A DNA stretch of 64,000 nucleotides from JAWVFN01 sp963696625 (GCA_963696625.1 CAVOKZ010000032.1:7455-71454); one strand, 5' to 3'. Counted from the first letter of the stretch, positions 8,015-17,809 are shown. The notes: generated by a model from the sequence alone, not told the origin. Numbers and translations: made by a program.

Positions 8015-9378
8015 GTCGTCTGAAGTGGTGTAACACCTCGTCGGGATCCTCAGGTGGTTCGTAGCTCGATCACCTCCCGTTCCTCATCGCCCTGGTCCTC
8101 GAGGACCAGGGCGAGCGATTCCTCGGAGAGGTAGCGCCGCCCGACCAGCCACTCGTCGTTCTGCTCGATCAGCAGGGCGCCGGCGAGCCGGATCGCCGAG
8201 GCGTCGTTGGGGAAGATGCCGACGACGTCTGAGCGGCGGCCGATCTCGCGGTTGACGCGCTCGAGCGGGTTGGTCGAGCGAAGCTTCGACCAGTGGGGCT
8301 CCGGGAAGCGGTAGAAAGCGATCAGGTCCTCCTCGGCCTCCTCGAGCAGCTCGGCCACCTTCGGCGCCGGCCCGCGCAGGCGCTCGATCACCTCGCCGGC
8401 CCTCTCCCGGGCAACCTCGTACGATTCGGCATTGAAGACCTCCCGCAGCGCCGCCGAAACCATGCCGCGCTGAGCCGGCCGGCAGTGGCGCAGCATGTCG
8501 CGGACGAAGTGGACGGTGCAGCGCTGCCAGGGGCAGGCCAGGATCCTGGCGATCGCCGCCTTGAGGCCCTCGTGGTGGTCTGAGACGCAGAGGCGGACCC
8601 CGGCGAGGCCGCGCTCGCGCAGGGAGCGCAGGAGTTCGACCCAGAAGGGCCCCGACTCGACCTCGCCGATATCGAGGCCGATCACCTCGCGCCGGCCCGA
8701 GGAGTGGACCGCGCAGGCGATTACCAGGGCCTTCGGGTAGACGTGGCCGCGGTCTCTGACCTTGACCAGCTTGGCGTCAAGCCACAGATACGGGAACGAC
8801 ACGTCCTCCGACTCGTCCTCCAGGGGGCGGGAGCGGAAGATCTCCACCTGCTCGTCGAGCGCCCGGCAGAGCGCCGAGACTCGGTCCTTGCTCATGGCGT
8901 CGATGCCGAGCTGGCTGACCAGGCGGTCGACCTTGCGGGTCGAGACCCGTTGACGTAGGCCTCCATGACCACCGCGACGATCGCCTGCTCGGAGCGCTTG
9001 CGGGGCACGGCGAGCTCGATCTCGCCGGCGCGGGTCTCCCGGGCCCGGGGGCGGTAGCCGTTTCGGTGGGTCGTTCTCTCGGGGCTTCGTTCGCCGCGGC
9101 CGGCCCCGATCCCGCCGGCGATCTCGGCCTCCATCAGCTCGCAGGCGACCATCGCCACCGCATCGCGCAGGAAGTCGGCGTGCTCGTCGATCAGGGTCTT
9201 GGCGACGACCTGCTCGGTCGTCATCCTCTGGTCCTCGGCCATCGTGGTGCTCCTTTCGTCGGATTTGAGTTGGTGCTCCTTTCCGACGAGTCTGGGGCCC
9301 GCGGTGGCCGGAACTTCTCGGCGGCTCCACGGAGCCGCCCACCGACCACTACGAACTCGTTACACCACTTCTACCGAC
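8015..9378 (-). mobile_element. IS256-family insertion sequence, decayed
   Basis: Inverted ends share GAAGTGGTGTAAC (8022-8034 on plus, complement at 9359-9371), with weaker similarity extending outward (GTCG at 8015 and its complement at 9375-9378). I could not find a convincing target duplication at either possible boundary, which fits an old or rearranged copy. It carries one frameshifted transposase gene and separates the HTH-like/hypothetical pair from the EVE-nuclease operon. Confidence 0.75.
8050..9242 (-). pseudogene. IS256-family (mutator-type) transposase, frameshifted
   Basis: The N-terminal part starts at ATG 9242 (MAEDQRMTTEQVVAK). It reads in frame to AYVNG near 8955 and then must shift to continue as VSTRKVDRLVSQLG. 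One G appears to be missing from the GGG just before TCTCG. The remainder shows the mutator-family DDE pattern: YLWLDAKLVKVRD with the first Asp, LCVSDHHEGLKAAI with the second, and a C-terminal NPLERVNREIGRR block with the Glu, plus the CxxHFxR-type motif RCTVHFVRDML. IS256 enzymes do not normally use programmed frameshifting, so this is a null copy or a sequence error. Confidence 0.88.
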
Positions 9379-9402
9379 GTGACCAGAAATGTCGCTGGGG
9401 GG

Positions 9403-10557
9403 TTAAGTGAATTCCCCGCCGGTATTGTCGGCGAAGCCACCTCCGCGGCGCCAGACAGCTGCGATGCGTTCCCGATCTAGTAAGTCGACGAGGTCGGGCT
9501 CTGGCTTTGCCTCCAGAAGGACCGCGGTGCGGGCCCGGGCGTCGACGAAACGCTTGTAGTCGGCGAGCTGGCCGATTGCCATGCGGATATCAGTGCGCGA
9601 TCCATGGACCTTCGCCTCGATCAGCTGGTTACGGGTTGAGTTATAGAGATCGCTCAGGATCGCGCCAGACCCTGGGATCTGGATTCGATTGCGATAGACC
9701 GTGTCGCCTTTCAGTTCCAGCGATGCCGCATAATCGCTAACTAGTCGGGATTCTCGGCGCTGGAACCGCCGGATGGATTCCCTGCTTCGCGCCTCGTAAC
9801 CCTCGTGTGACCCGGGTTGCTCAACCGGAATCAAATCGGGTCTGGGTGCCGGCCCAGGTGGTGCGGACGAAGCGCTTCCAATGATGCACCTTTCAGCTTC
9901 ACGAAATTGCCACTCCGCAAGCGGCAGATGGCCTTTGCGCATTACCGATCTCGCCGGGACGCCGATGTCCTCGAGAGAGGGTGCCTGGGCGAGTGCCGTC
10001 GAAGCGATTCCACGCACCCGTGTAACCACGCCCCACTGGTCACCTTCCCCGGGGGCCCCGGCTTCGTCCACCTTGCGCGGATCCCAGATGGGCTCCGCGG
10101 TGACCTCAACGATCGCTGGGCACCCGTGCCCCTGCACGTAGATCACGAGCAGATCTCCGACGTCGTAACGGGGCGCATATGCTGGCCGCTGCTCCCCTTG
10201 AGTCGGGCGCGGACGCCTTCTCCAGCGGGGCGATTTCCTCCCGGGGCTGTCACTCACCCACTGGCGCCGCATCCAGTACTGATCGTCGCCTGCCTGCGCG
10301 TCGCTGAAATAGCCCAGCTTGAGCCAATAGCGGAACGTCCGCGGTTGCAAAGCGGACAGCAGGTGTTCGCCGGCTTCCGTTAGCTCGTACGTTGCCTCGG
10401 CCCAGCCGCGGGTCGCATCTACTCTGCGGAGCAGCCCTCGATTCTCCGTCAGCTCCCATTTCATGTTCCATGTGACGCTCTCTGGATCGGTGGACCAGGC
10501 CTGAAGCGCACGATCCTGTCGAGCGATGGTTGCGGGGTTGGACGACTCGGGCGTCAA
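9403..10557 (-). CDS. EVE/PUA-like domain fused to a PD-(D/E)XK nuclease (predicted type IV restriction)
   Basis: 384 residues from a TTG start at 10557, 33 bp after the upstream operon gene. Residues ~35-75 (AEATYELTEAGEHLLSAL) look like a winged helix. Residues ~75-185 look like an EVE/PUA-type domain: FRYWLKLGYF at the start, then RYDVGDLLVIYVQGHGCPAI and EVTAEPIWDP, ending near WGVVTRVRGI. EVE-type domains bind modified bases. The C-terminal ~130 residues carry a nuclease pattern: helix SRLVSDYAASLELKG, then NQLIEAKVHGSRTDIRMAIG with the ExK core, and late RTAVLLEAKPEP. A modification-dependent nuclease is the natural prediction. It is the last gene of the helicase-nuclease operon. Confidence 0.7.
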   Translation of the reverse strand: MTPESSNPATIARQDRALQAWSTDPESVTWNMKWELTENRGLLRRVDATRGWAEATYELTEAGEHLLSALQPRTFRYWLKLGYFSDAQAGDDQYWMRRQWVSDSPGRKSPRWRRRPRPTQGEQRPAYAPRYDVGDLLVIYVQGHGCPAIVEVTAEPIWDPRKVDEAGAPGEGDQWGVVTRVRGIASTALAQAPSLEDIGVPARSVMRKGHLPLAEWQFREAERCIIGSASSAPPGPAPRPDLIPVEQPGSHEGYEARSRESIRRFQRRESRLVSDYAASLELKGDTVYRNRIQIPGSGAILSDLYNSTRNQLIEAKVHGSRTDIRMAIGQLADYKRFVDARARTAVLLEAKPEPDLVDLLDRERIAAVWRRGGGFADNTGGEFT

Positions 10558-10590
10558 ACTAGTCCTCGGGGCGGGGTTCGCTCACGCCGG

Positions 10591-11127
10591 TCACGGTTCG
10601 ACCTCGTCCCATCTGAGGGGGTGGCCTCGCAGATGGGTCAAGATTTGTAGGGCTCGAAAAAAACTCTCGGGAGTAGCTTTTGTGCCGGCCCTCGACAGCT
10701 CAACAAGTCGACCGACCCGATTTGTGTAGCGCTCGTTGACGATGAAGCCGAGCTCGGTCGTCTCGCTCGAGAGTTCCTCTTCGATCTCCTCAAAACCGTG
10801 CAGCAGGGCCGGACCAGCCCTTGGTGACCACCATTCAAAGCGGCGTTCTTGGTCGGGAAACATCCTCTCGGCAAACAAGATCGAACGCTCGACCTTCTGT
10901 CGGACCTTTGCCAGGGTCCCGGCGTTGCCGCTGCCCCCATAGAGAAGCCCATCCAGATGGGTCGCCACCTCGCAGAGCCAGACCTTCCGTGCTTCGAGCT
11001 GGAATCCGACGACGTCAATCTCGCCCTGGGCTTCGGTCTGCGTTCCATAGACAACGAAGTCGCATTCTTCGACGTACCGGAGGTAGGCACCTACCAGGCT
11101 TTCTCCGATGTCGAGCGGACCGGCCAA
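10591..11127 (-). CDS. Small PD-(D/E)XK-like protein
   Basis: 178 residues from a TTG start, 5 bp after the helicase gene's stop. The pattern is GESLVGAYLRY (helix with a conserved Glu), then GEIDVVGF (Asp), then KVWLCEVATHLDG. This is the alpha-beta-beta order of restriction-like nucleases, with the usual ExK replaced by EVAT. A long charged helix (VRQKVERSILFAERMF) and a C-terminal beta region follow. The altered Lys position means activity is uncertain. The operon setting between a helicase-nuclease and an EVE nuclease suggests a subunit or accessory nuclease. Confidence 0.6.
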   Translation of the reverse strand: MAGPLDIGESLVGAYLRYVEECDFVVYGTQTEAQGEIDVVGFQLEARKVWLCEVATHLDGLLYGGSGNAGTLAKVRQKVERSILFAERMFPDQERRFEWWSPRAGPALLHGFEEIEEELSSETTELGFIVNERYTNRVGRLVELSRAGTKATPESFFRALQILTHLRGHPLRWDEVEP

Positions 11128-11132
11128 AATCT

Positions 11133-14100
11133 TTATCCGGCAGCCATCTCAGTCAGCCGGCATAACGCGTTGACTAGCTGCATCTCCTTCACGCTCCGGC
11201 AACGTATCTCTAGTAGCGCCGGACTGCAGACGAGAATTGCTAGACAGCGTGCTCGTGAGATTGCGACGTTGAGTCGATTCCGGCTGAATAGGAAGGCTAG
11301 GTTTCGCGGCATCTCGTCACCGCTCGACGTAGCCATCGAGAAGAACACGACTGGTGCCTCTTGCCCTTGGAACTTGTCGACCGTCCCGATCCGTACCTCC
11401 GGCGGAAGAGCGTCGGCAAGGCACCTCACCTGCGCGTTGTACGGGGTGACGACCATGAAGTCAGCCCGCTTGAGCGAACGAGACTCGCCATCCGCGTTCG
11501 TGAAGGTGTCGCCGACCAGCTCGTCGATTGCGTCCCGAATTGCGGCTGCCTCCTCGGGCGACTCCTGGGCTCGGCCATCGTGCTCTACCGGGATCCATCT
11601 AACCCCCGTGCCGGCGAGGTGGCTCTCGCCATCGATTTCCTGGGTGGCGCAGCCCTCATTTGATTCGAGGCGGCCTTCGTAGATCACCTCGGATACGAAC
11701 GCGCAAACGTCCGGATGCATCCGCCAGGTCCGATCAAGGAACAGGCCGCGATCTGGGGGGACCGTGGCATGGTCGCCAAGTAGATGCTCGAGGACGGACG
11801 CCGCCGTGCCGGGCGGATGGGCGCCCTGGGTTACCTGCGGCAGCTGCTGCGGATCGCCCAGAAGAACAAGATTGCGGGCGGCAGTTCCCATGGCCAGCGC
11901 ATCAGCCAACGAAATCTGGCCCGCCTCGTCGATGAATAGATAGTCGAGCTTTGCGGCCGCGCCATCCACTTCTTCGCGGCAGAAGTGCCAAGCGGTCCCA
12001 GCCGCAAGTCCTACCTCTCCGTCTGTCAGCGGTGGATTCTTGGGCGTGCTTTCGATCAGTGCATCGTGGGGGTAGTTCGACTCGAATCTTGACTCCTCGT
12101 TGCCCGACGACATCTTTTTCAAGCCACGGAACTCCACGCCTTCCTCTTTCGCGACCTTCTCGATCTCACCAAGCATGTTGTGGATGGCTTTGTGGCTGTT
12201 CGCCGCGACGCCGACTCGTTTACCCCGATCGATCAGATCCACCACCAGCCGCGCTCCTCGGTAAGTCTTGCCGGCGCCCGGCGGTCCTTGAATGAACAGA
12301 TAGCTCGCGTCGAGAGAGCGAACCACTTCCTTCATTTCATCGAGATCAATGGAGCCACGTTGAATTTCGGCCCCCCGCTCGAGCCCGGCAACGCGGGGCG
12401 GCTCTCCGAGAAGAATCTGGCGCATTACCGGGTACGCACCGTCCACCTCGAGCCCCTTCTCGAGAATGTCGCGCGCGAGCCGGCGCAGGGCACCGCGTTG
12501 CTCCGGCGTGTTGTAGGGGCCTCCGGGGATCAACGCGCGGGGGAGTGGCGCTTGGTCCACCATGGGCCCACGCTTCAGCCGGAGCTGGCCGGCGGCGGGG
12601 TCGATCGACAGGATCGTGCCTGCGTTCGATCCGGTTGACGGATCGGTTGGCTCGTCGCCAGCACGCATTTTCGTTTCCTGGATCGGGAAATTGAGCGTGT
12701 AGACAAGGGACCTTTTCTCCGCCTCGGGCTCGGAGGCCTGATCGAGTTCGAGTCCGGCGACGCATTCGGCATCCTCGATCAGTTCTTGACGTTCCGCCTC
12801 GCGCCGATCAAAGAAGAGCCACCAGGTGGGCCGGGCCTCACGCTGGTGATACCCCAGCAGCTGGGCGAGTAGCCAGCGGGCCCGTTGATCGGGGTCGGCC
12901 TCGACAATGTTCTCTGGGAGGCCGTCGAGAAGGCGACTGATCAGCTCTTCGGTTTCGGCGCGGATCTGCGTGCTCTCCTCGCTCGGCTCCTTGTCTTCTT
13001 CGTCGGGTACGGCTGGGAGCTCCCCGAACTTCGTAATGGCATCGTCCATTCGCAAATGGAGCCAGTCGCGCAGCTCCCATGTCGAGACGCAGTCATCACG
13101 GTTGTACTCGGCGATCGCATTGAGGATCGTTTGGTCTCCTCCGCCTGGAGCACCGGCGCCGCCGCTGTCAAGCCACCGCTCAAACTCGATCACCGATTGG
13201 CCGCCGTCGGTGACGCCCTCTTCATCCCGCGCTTCGCGGTAGAACGCCTCGACCTTCTTGATGGAGTAGCTGGGCTGTGAGATCCGCATGCTCTCGCGTA
13301 CGACCTTGAATAGGTCGACGAAGACCTCGTCGCGGAGCAGTTGGTCCAGCTCTTCCTCACGCGTCCCATGGGCACCGGCGAGCCGCTTCAAGGCTGTGAT
13401 CTCGTACGACGCGTAGTGGTAGATGTGGAGGTCCGGGTCCTGCTCGCGACGCGCTACGGCGAAATCGATGAACTGCTCGAATGCCCGGCGCTCCTCGGCC
13501 CGGTCGCGTCCCCAGAAGGCGGTGAACTCGGGCTTGTCATCTTCAAGCGTGACTACGCCGAATAGGTACTCAAGGCCGTTCTCAAAGAATGGATCGCCCT
13601 CCATGTCGAAGAAGATGTCGCCTGGTGAGGGCTCGGGAAGTCGCGTGAATCCGCGACCGGGCTCTGGTTCCAGGAGCTCGACCGAGTGCTCGCCGGTCGT
13701 GCGGTGTGAGAGTTGCAGGGCTGCTTGTGAGCGCAGCTTCTCGAATGTTTCTTCGGGGATCCCACCACGAGTGCCGTTCCGTTCGAGCGCGCCGAGGGCC
13801 TCAAGTGTGGGGAGGCCATCGCTTTCGAGCTTGAGGATCTGATCCCGGCGGATGTTGGCCACGAGGCTGAGGTGATCGTCCTCGATCCGGCGCTGATCGC
13901 ATCGCTCGCGCCAGGTGCATACCTCGCAGTGTGCGACGGGGAAGGGGTAGGTGTCCTCGAATGCACCTTCGCTCTCGAGCTCGCTGAGAAAGTGCGTACG
14001 GATGCGGCGAAAGTAGGCGGCGAATTCGGCGAGTCGGTAGGTGTGCTCTTCCCCGCCGCCGAGGATGACCTGGACGTTCTCGGGCGCGATTCCTTGGATC

Positions 14101-14597
14101 TGCTCCACCATTTCGCTGTAGAAGCAGAGCTGGAGCAGGAAGTACGGCTTTGTGCGCCTAGCGAGCTTGGTGTCGGCGACCTCGTAGCTGTAGTCGCCGA
14201 GATCTGACGGTCGATCAACGCGGAACAGGAAGTCGGCGTGGCCACGGAAGGGCGGCCGGAAGAAGGTCGCCTGGTAGATCACCTCCGCACCGGCGCGCAT
14301 TGCCTCTTCGGTTGCTGCGGCCGCTTTCTCGAGCGCTTCGACCCGCAGTTTCGGATCCTTCTCGTGGCTAAGAGTGATCTCAGCGACCTCGTGCCCGTCG
14401 GATCGGAGGTCCTCGAGATACCTGGCTTCGTGCTCGTCCCCTTTGCGCGCGATCAGGTCGGCGCCCGGGTCGCGCTCGGGCCTTTCCGTAATCTCGCCGC
14501 GAGCGTACGCGAGGTCGAGACGGGTCAGATGACGGCAGTTGAGGTACCCGTTGAGGTCACTTGCGGAGAGGATTAGCTGGTTGTCGAGCTCGTACAC
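11133..14597 (-). CDS. Cas4/RecB-like nuclease + DEDD nuclease + SF1 helicase fusion (TM0106 family)
   Basis: 1154 residues from a GTG start. Residues ~1-270 form a RecB/Cas4-like nuclease: an early Cys in LNGYLNCRHLTRLDLA, the ExK-type core YSYEVADTKLARRTKPYFLL, and late cysteines in HCEVCTWRERC that suggest a 4Fe-4S cluster. Residues ~330-520 form an RNase-H-like DEDD domain starting DIFFDMEGDPFF. The C-terminal half is an SF1 UPF1/Dna2-type helicase with Walker A GPPGAGKTY, motif II DEAGQ, motif III GDPQQLPQ and late motif VDKFQGQEAPVV. Known proteins of this architecture are annotated as TM0106-family RecB-like nucleases; their role is not settled. Here it lies in an operon with two other nuclease-like genes. 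Confidence 0.85.
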   Translation of the reverse strand: MYELDNQLILSASDLNGYLNCRHLTRLDLAYARGEITERPERDPGADLIARKGDEHEARYLEDLRSDGHEVAEITLSHEKDPKLRVEALEKAAAATEEAMRAGAEVIYQATFFRPPFRGHADFLFRVDRPSDLGDYSYEVADTKLARRTKPYFLLQLCFYSEMVEQIQGIAPENVQVILGGGEEHTYRLAEFAAYFRRIRTHFLSELESEGAFEDTYPFPVAHCEVCTWRERCDQRRIEDDHLSLVANIRRDQILKLESDGLPTLEALGALERNGTRGGIPEETFEKLRSQAALQLSHRTTGEHSVELLEPEPGRGFTRLPEPSPGDIFFDMEGDPFFENGLEYLFGVVTLEDDKPEFTAFWGRDRAEERRAFEQFIDFAVARREQDPDLHIYHYASYEITALKRLAGAHGTREEELDQLLRDEVFVDLFKVVRESMRISQPSYSIKKVEAFYREARDEEGVTDGGQSVIEFERWLDSGGAGAPGGGDQTILNAIAEYNRDDCVSTWELRDWLHLRMDDAITKFGELPAVPDEEDKEPSEESTQIRAETEELISRLLDGLPENIVEADPDQRARWLLAQLLGYHQREARPTWWLFFDRREAERQELIEDAECVAGLELDQASEPEAEKRSLVYTLNFPIQETKMRAGDEPTDPSTGSNAGTILSIDPAAGQLRLKRGPMVDQAPLPRALIPGGPYNTPEQRGALRRLARDILEKGLEVDGAYPVMRQILLGEPPRVAGLERGAEIQRGSIDLDEMKEVVRSLDASYLFIQGPPGAGKTYRGARLVVDLIDRGKRVGVAANSHKAIHNMLGEIEKVAKEEGVEFRGLKKMSSGNEESRFESNYPHDALIESTPKNPPLTDGEVGLAAGTAWHFCREEVDGAAAKLDYLFIDEAGQISLADALAMGTAARNLVLLGDPQQLPQVTQGAHPPGTAASVLEHLLGDHATVPPDRGLFLDRTWRMHPDVCAFVSEVIYEGRLESNEGCATQEIDGESHLAGTGVRWIPVEHDGRAQESPEEAAAIRDAIDELVGDTFTNADGESRSLKRADFMVVTPYNAQVRCLADALPPEVRIGTVDKFQGQEAPVVFFSMATSSGDEMPRNLAFLFSRNRLNVAISRARCLAILVCSPALLEIRCRSVKEMQLVNALCRLTEMAAG

Positions 14598-15635
14598 GGG
14601 CGCCTCTGGGTCGATGGTCGCGCTTTGGGGGGCATGGAGTCAAGAGGCGAGTCAGCGGGTGGCCGATGAACTGACGGTCTATGCCGAAGCGAAACCGAGA
14701 GCTGGATCAGCTCCCTCTCGACTTCAAGGCCGACACCGCGGGGTGCCTCTTGCGAGCTCGCTCCAATGCCGAGCTGGATGCCGGCTCCGACCGCCTCGCC
14801 CCGCTGCGACTCTCGAGCGAGGGCGCGTCGGACGAAGGCCTCGGCCTTGTCCCGGGTCGGATAGGCACCGCCGCGGAGGTCGACAGCGTCGAGCGCAAAG
14901 CTCCGAACCAAGCGACCCCAGATTGACTTGAAAACGAGCGGTCGGCTTACGAGCTCGAAGGCGACGATTCGCGTGCCGATGGCGACGACGACGCCGGCTT
15001 GGCCCTCGACGGGCGCCAGCCCTTCCTCGATGCCGTCGATCTCTGATCCTCGAGCGTCGAAAGCGTCGTGGACGGACTCCGTCGGACTTCTCGAGTCGAG
15101 CCTGGCGTGCATAGCGGAGACCTCTCCCCAAACCTCGCTCTGGGCCGCGCGACCGGCGGCGACGCGATCCTCGGCGACGGCGCGTGCGCCGGTCTTCGTC
15201 TCGCGCAGATTCCGCGGAGCGAACTGCCTGGCCCGAACGAACCCTTGGCGGTGCTGGCTCGCATCCCAGCGGCCGGCCTCGACGCAGCTCACCGGGAGAT
15301 GGGTCTTGGCATGGGCGGGAACTACGACGGGGACGTCAACCATCCGATCCTGTTGGGCGCCTAGCAGGGCTTCTCCCGGGTAGAGGAGGACAGGCAGCGG
15401 GCAGGAGTTGTGCACCGCGAGGGAGTTGACGTCGGCTGCGCCCGGCATCTCGGTGATCGTCACTTTGTCGCCGGCATCGCCGAGGCCGATGTACTCGAAC
15501 CGCGGGTCCGGCCCGAAGATCGGAAAGAGGGCCAAGGGTCCACTCGTGATCGGGTCGCCGATCTCGAGCGGTTCACTGAGAAAGTTCGTTGATTGATGAG
15601 GGCGTAGGTCCTTCGGTCTTGGTCGTCATGCCCAT
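14573..15635 (-). CDS. ARPP-1-like protein, frameshifted near the start
   Basis: Residues PLALFPIFGP, then VNSLAVHNSCPLPVLLYPGE, then VVVPAHAKTHLPVSCVEAGR match my memory of ARPP-1 domain proteins (ADP-ribosylglycohydrolase/rhodanese-phosphatase-associated). Family signature: an enlarged GExLxGAxQxR loop (here GEALLGAQQDR) and the SCVExGRW block. The N-terminus EPLEIGDPITSGP has no start codon in frame. ATG 15635 or 15629 opens a 20-codon frame that hits TGA at 15573 and joins if one base (the T of CAGTGAA) is dropped. The last ~35 residues look off-frame too, and overlap the helicase start by 25 bp. Likely first gene of the helicase-nuclease operon. Confidence 0.6.
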
Positions 15636-15697
15636 TGAGTCGCGACCGGGGTGTCGCTTCTGACAAAGAGCTAGACGCTGACTAGGCTGGGCCCGTC

Positions 15698-16427
15698 ATG
15701 CACCTCCTCTTCCTCGACGAGTCGGGAAGTCCGAGCGATATGAGCTTCGCGGTCGGCGGCGTCGCCGTCCGGGCCGACGAATGGGGCGTGTTGCGCGACC
15801 GCTGGCACGCAGCGATGCGCGAGCACGACTGGCCTCTCGACAAGGAGGCGAAATGGCACGGCACGCAGACCGGAGAGGTCCCGCCTGCCCTCGCCGACGC
15901 CCTGTTCGCCGCGATTTCCTCATCACCGGTCACCTGCTACGTGACGATCCTGCGCCCGATCGCCGGCCGCAAGATGGAGTCCGCGCTGTTCGAGAACGAC
16001 GAAACGACCTACGCGACGGCAATCACGTTCCTCGCGGAACGCTTCGAGCGTTTCCTGGAACGCGAGGACTCGTACGGCGTCATCGTCCTCGACAGCCGGC
16101 GCCGAGAAGCTCGATGAGCGAACGCGCCGGTTCTTCGAGCGGATCCAGCAACACGGCACCGAGTTCATGAAGCTCGAGCGGATCGTCGACAGCCTGCTGC
16201 TCGGGCCGTCGCATTTCTCGGTCGGCCTGCAGGTGGCCGACATGGTGGTCGGGACCACGCTCAAGGCCGACCGCGCTCTTGGCGACGCCAGTCGTTGGTT
16301 CAAGGAGCTGAAGCCGCGCTTCGCGCATCACCCCGACTCCGGTGTGCTCGAGGGCGTCGGGCTGAAGATCTACCCGGACAAGGTCAGCCCAGAGGACGCG
16401 CCACCGAGCAAGCTGTTCGACGCTTGA
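15698..16427 (+). pseudogene. DUF3800 protein, frameshifted
   Basis: The DUF3800 family opens with a conserved FLDESG strand, seen here at residues 4-9 (LLFLDESGSPSD). It is thought to have an RNase-H-like fold and is frequent in mobile and defence regions. Residues 1-~133 read from ATG 15698 to a premature TGA at 16115. The second half, KLDERTRRFFERIQQHG to the end at 16427, is in another frame and contains GLQVADMVVGTTLKAD, the family's usual QxADxxA motif. One extra base in the CGGCGCCG stretch near 16100 explains the break. It is divergent from the ARPP-1 operon with only ~60 bp between. Confidence 0.8.
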
Positions 16428-16477
16428 CCTCGTCTGGTTCTGTCAGGCCGTGCGATCGCGCGTCGACGAACTCGTCT

Positions 16478-16849
16478 ATGACGATGCGTGAGGCGGAGAA
16501 GTTCATCACCTCCGTCCTGTGGCGCCACGTGAAGATGGTTCCGGTCGGTCTTGGCCTGACCGAAGAGGAAGCGATTAGGCGGTGGGGCGAGTACCGCCAC
16601 ACCACGCCCGACCCGCACGAGTACGTGATCAGGGGCTGGCACGAGGTCGACACCGAGCAGTTCGACTCATTCGTCCAACTGATCAGGGTCGACGGCTACC
16701 GAGCCAAGTACGTCGCGCCTTACCGGCCCGACTACGTAACGACTAACCGCTACCTCGAGATCGACGGTTGGTGCCACTGGTTCATCTACCCGAACATGCT
16801 TAACCGGGAGCGGGCCGACGGTCGGAAACATGAGCCGATCCTTGATTAG
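16478..16849 (+). CDS. Hypothetical protein
   Basis: 123 residues from ATG 16478 (ATG 16484 is an alternative), 50 bp after the DUF3800 gene on the same strand. Trp/Tyr rich and apparently one compact domain: MREAEKFITSVLWRHVKM, then HEYVIRGWHEVDTEQFDSFV, then VTTNRYLEIDGWCHWFIYP. The last motif suggests beta strands with aromatic packing. No known family recognised. The order DUF3800-then-small gene may be a functional pair. Confidence 0.6.
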   Translation: MTMREAEKFITSVLWRHVKMVPVGLGLTEEEAIRRWGEYRHTTPDPHEYVIRGWHEVDTEQFDSFVQLIRVDGYRAKYVAPYRPDYVTTNRYLEIDGWCHWFIYPNMLNRERADGRKHEPILD

Positions 16850-16962
16850 GCGAGGTCACTCCGCTCTCCGGCGTAGCGTGCGCGCGGAGGGAGGCGCAGA
16901 AAACGCGCGAACGGCACAAGCGGAGGGGCCCAACCGGGCGTATGCCCAGAGCTCCTCGAAGA

Positions 16963-17457
16963 TCAGGCCTGATTCTCTTCGACGAAGCGATCCTCGCTCG
17001 GGTCATAGCGAAGGGCTGGATCAGCGTGGAGCTCGTACTCCCAACTCGTCATCCGGGTTGCCCTCTCGAGTGCCAGCTCCAGCTCGCCCTTCTGATCCGC
17101 GATCTGCAGCTGCACGAAGACGGACAGCTTGTGCTCCGAGGCTAGTTCACCCGGAACCTCGGGGTAAAGGGGTGCCGGAAGGCGCGCGCGCACCTCTTGG
17201 GCAAGGCGGATCAAGGCAGCGTCGAGCCCGACGTCCACAGACTCAAGCTCAAGACACTCAAGGCGTACGTGCCACGGCGCGCCTTGCAGCGCAGTGTCCT
17301 CGGTCGTCGGCTTCGCCCAGACCCTGACCTCCCTGCCACGGGCGATTCTCTCGACAGCCCCGAGGGGGAGCCTCACTGTCCGAGGAGATCTCGGCGGATC
17401 GTTATCCGAGGGGTGCAACCCGATCAACCGCGCCTTAGATCCACAGCCCTGCACCAC
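16963..17457 (-). CDS. Hypothetical protein, third gene of the UDG-like operon
   Basis: 164 residues from GTG 17457 (GTG 17454 also possible), starting inside the 3' end of the preceding gene (23-bp overlap). The sequence alternates short beta strands (REVRVWAKP, PWHVRLECLELESVDVG) and a helix LDAALIRLAQEVRARL. The C-terminal half has LSVFVQLQIADQKGELELAL and many acidic residues. I see no known domain. The overlap and co-orientation tie it to the UDG-like gene. Confidence 0.55.
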   Translation of the reverse strand: MVQGCGSKARLIGLHPSDNDPPRSPRTVRLPLGAVERIARGREVRVWAKPTTEDTALQGAPWHVRLECLELESVDVGLDAALIRLAQEVRARLPAPLYPEVPGELASEHKLSVFVQLQIADQKGELELALERATRMTSWEYELHADPALRYDPSEDRFVEENQA

Positions 17458-17809
17458 GTGCGAGGTGGGAAAGCAGTGGCCCTCTAGGGCCCTTCGTGAA
17501 ACAACTGCCGGTAGGGGTTACCTCGCCTGCTGCATGCGTACAGCCGAGCAGACTGCGGTGAATCGCATCGGCGACCGAGCCGGCCGAGATCAGCCTCTCC
17601 GGAGTTGTGGAATCCGGCCTCCAGCGAACCTTGCGAGCGGGCTTATCCACGACGACCTGAAACATGAACTGCGCGGGATCCCACTGCCCGCGGACTTCGC
17701 GCCGAAGCGCCCAGTCGCAGAGGACCAAAGTGTCTCCGTCCTGGAGCAGGCCCTCATCTACGAGCAGCGGCAGGGCGTTTCGATTCTGGGCGGGAGCTGT
17801 CAAGGTCAT
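17435..17809 (-). CDS. Small protein with a RAMA-like pattern
   Basis: 124 residues; ATG 17809 overlaps the UDG-like gene's stop (ATGA). The first 90 residues, LPLLVDEGLLQDGDTLVL at one end and ISAGSVADAIHRSLLG at the other, resemble the RAMA domain found beside restriction enzymes and methylases (L-x-x-G-x-L-x-x-G-D-x-L, then S-x-S-x-A-A). The central stretch is longer than usual. The C-terminal 30 residues look less conserved. The assignment rests on pattern memory only. Confidence 0.5.
   Translation of the reverse strand: MTLTAPAQNRNALPLLVDEGLLQDGDTLVLCDWALRREVRGQWDPAQFMFQVVVDKPARKVRWRPDSTTPERLISAGSVADAIHRSLLGCTHAAGEVTPTGSCFTKGPRGPLLSHLARGAGLWI

Noticed and set aside
8892..9342. Programmed frameshift in the IS256 transposase
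   Set aside because: IS256-type elements are not known to use it, there is no slippery heptamer, and one missing G in a GGG run explains the break.
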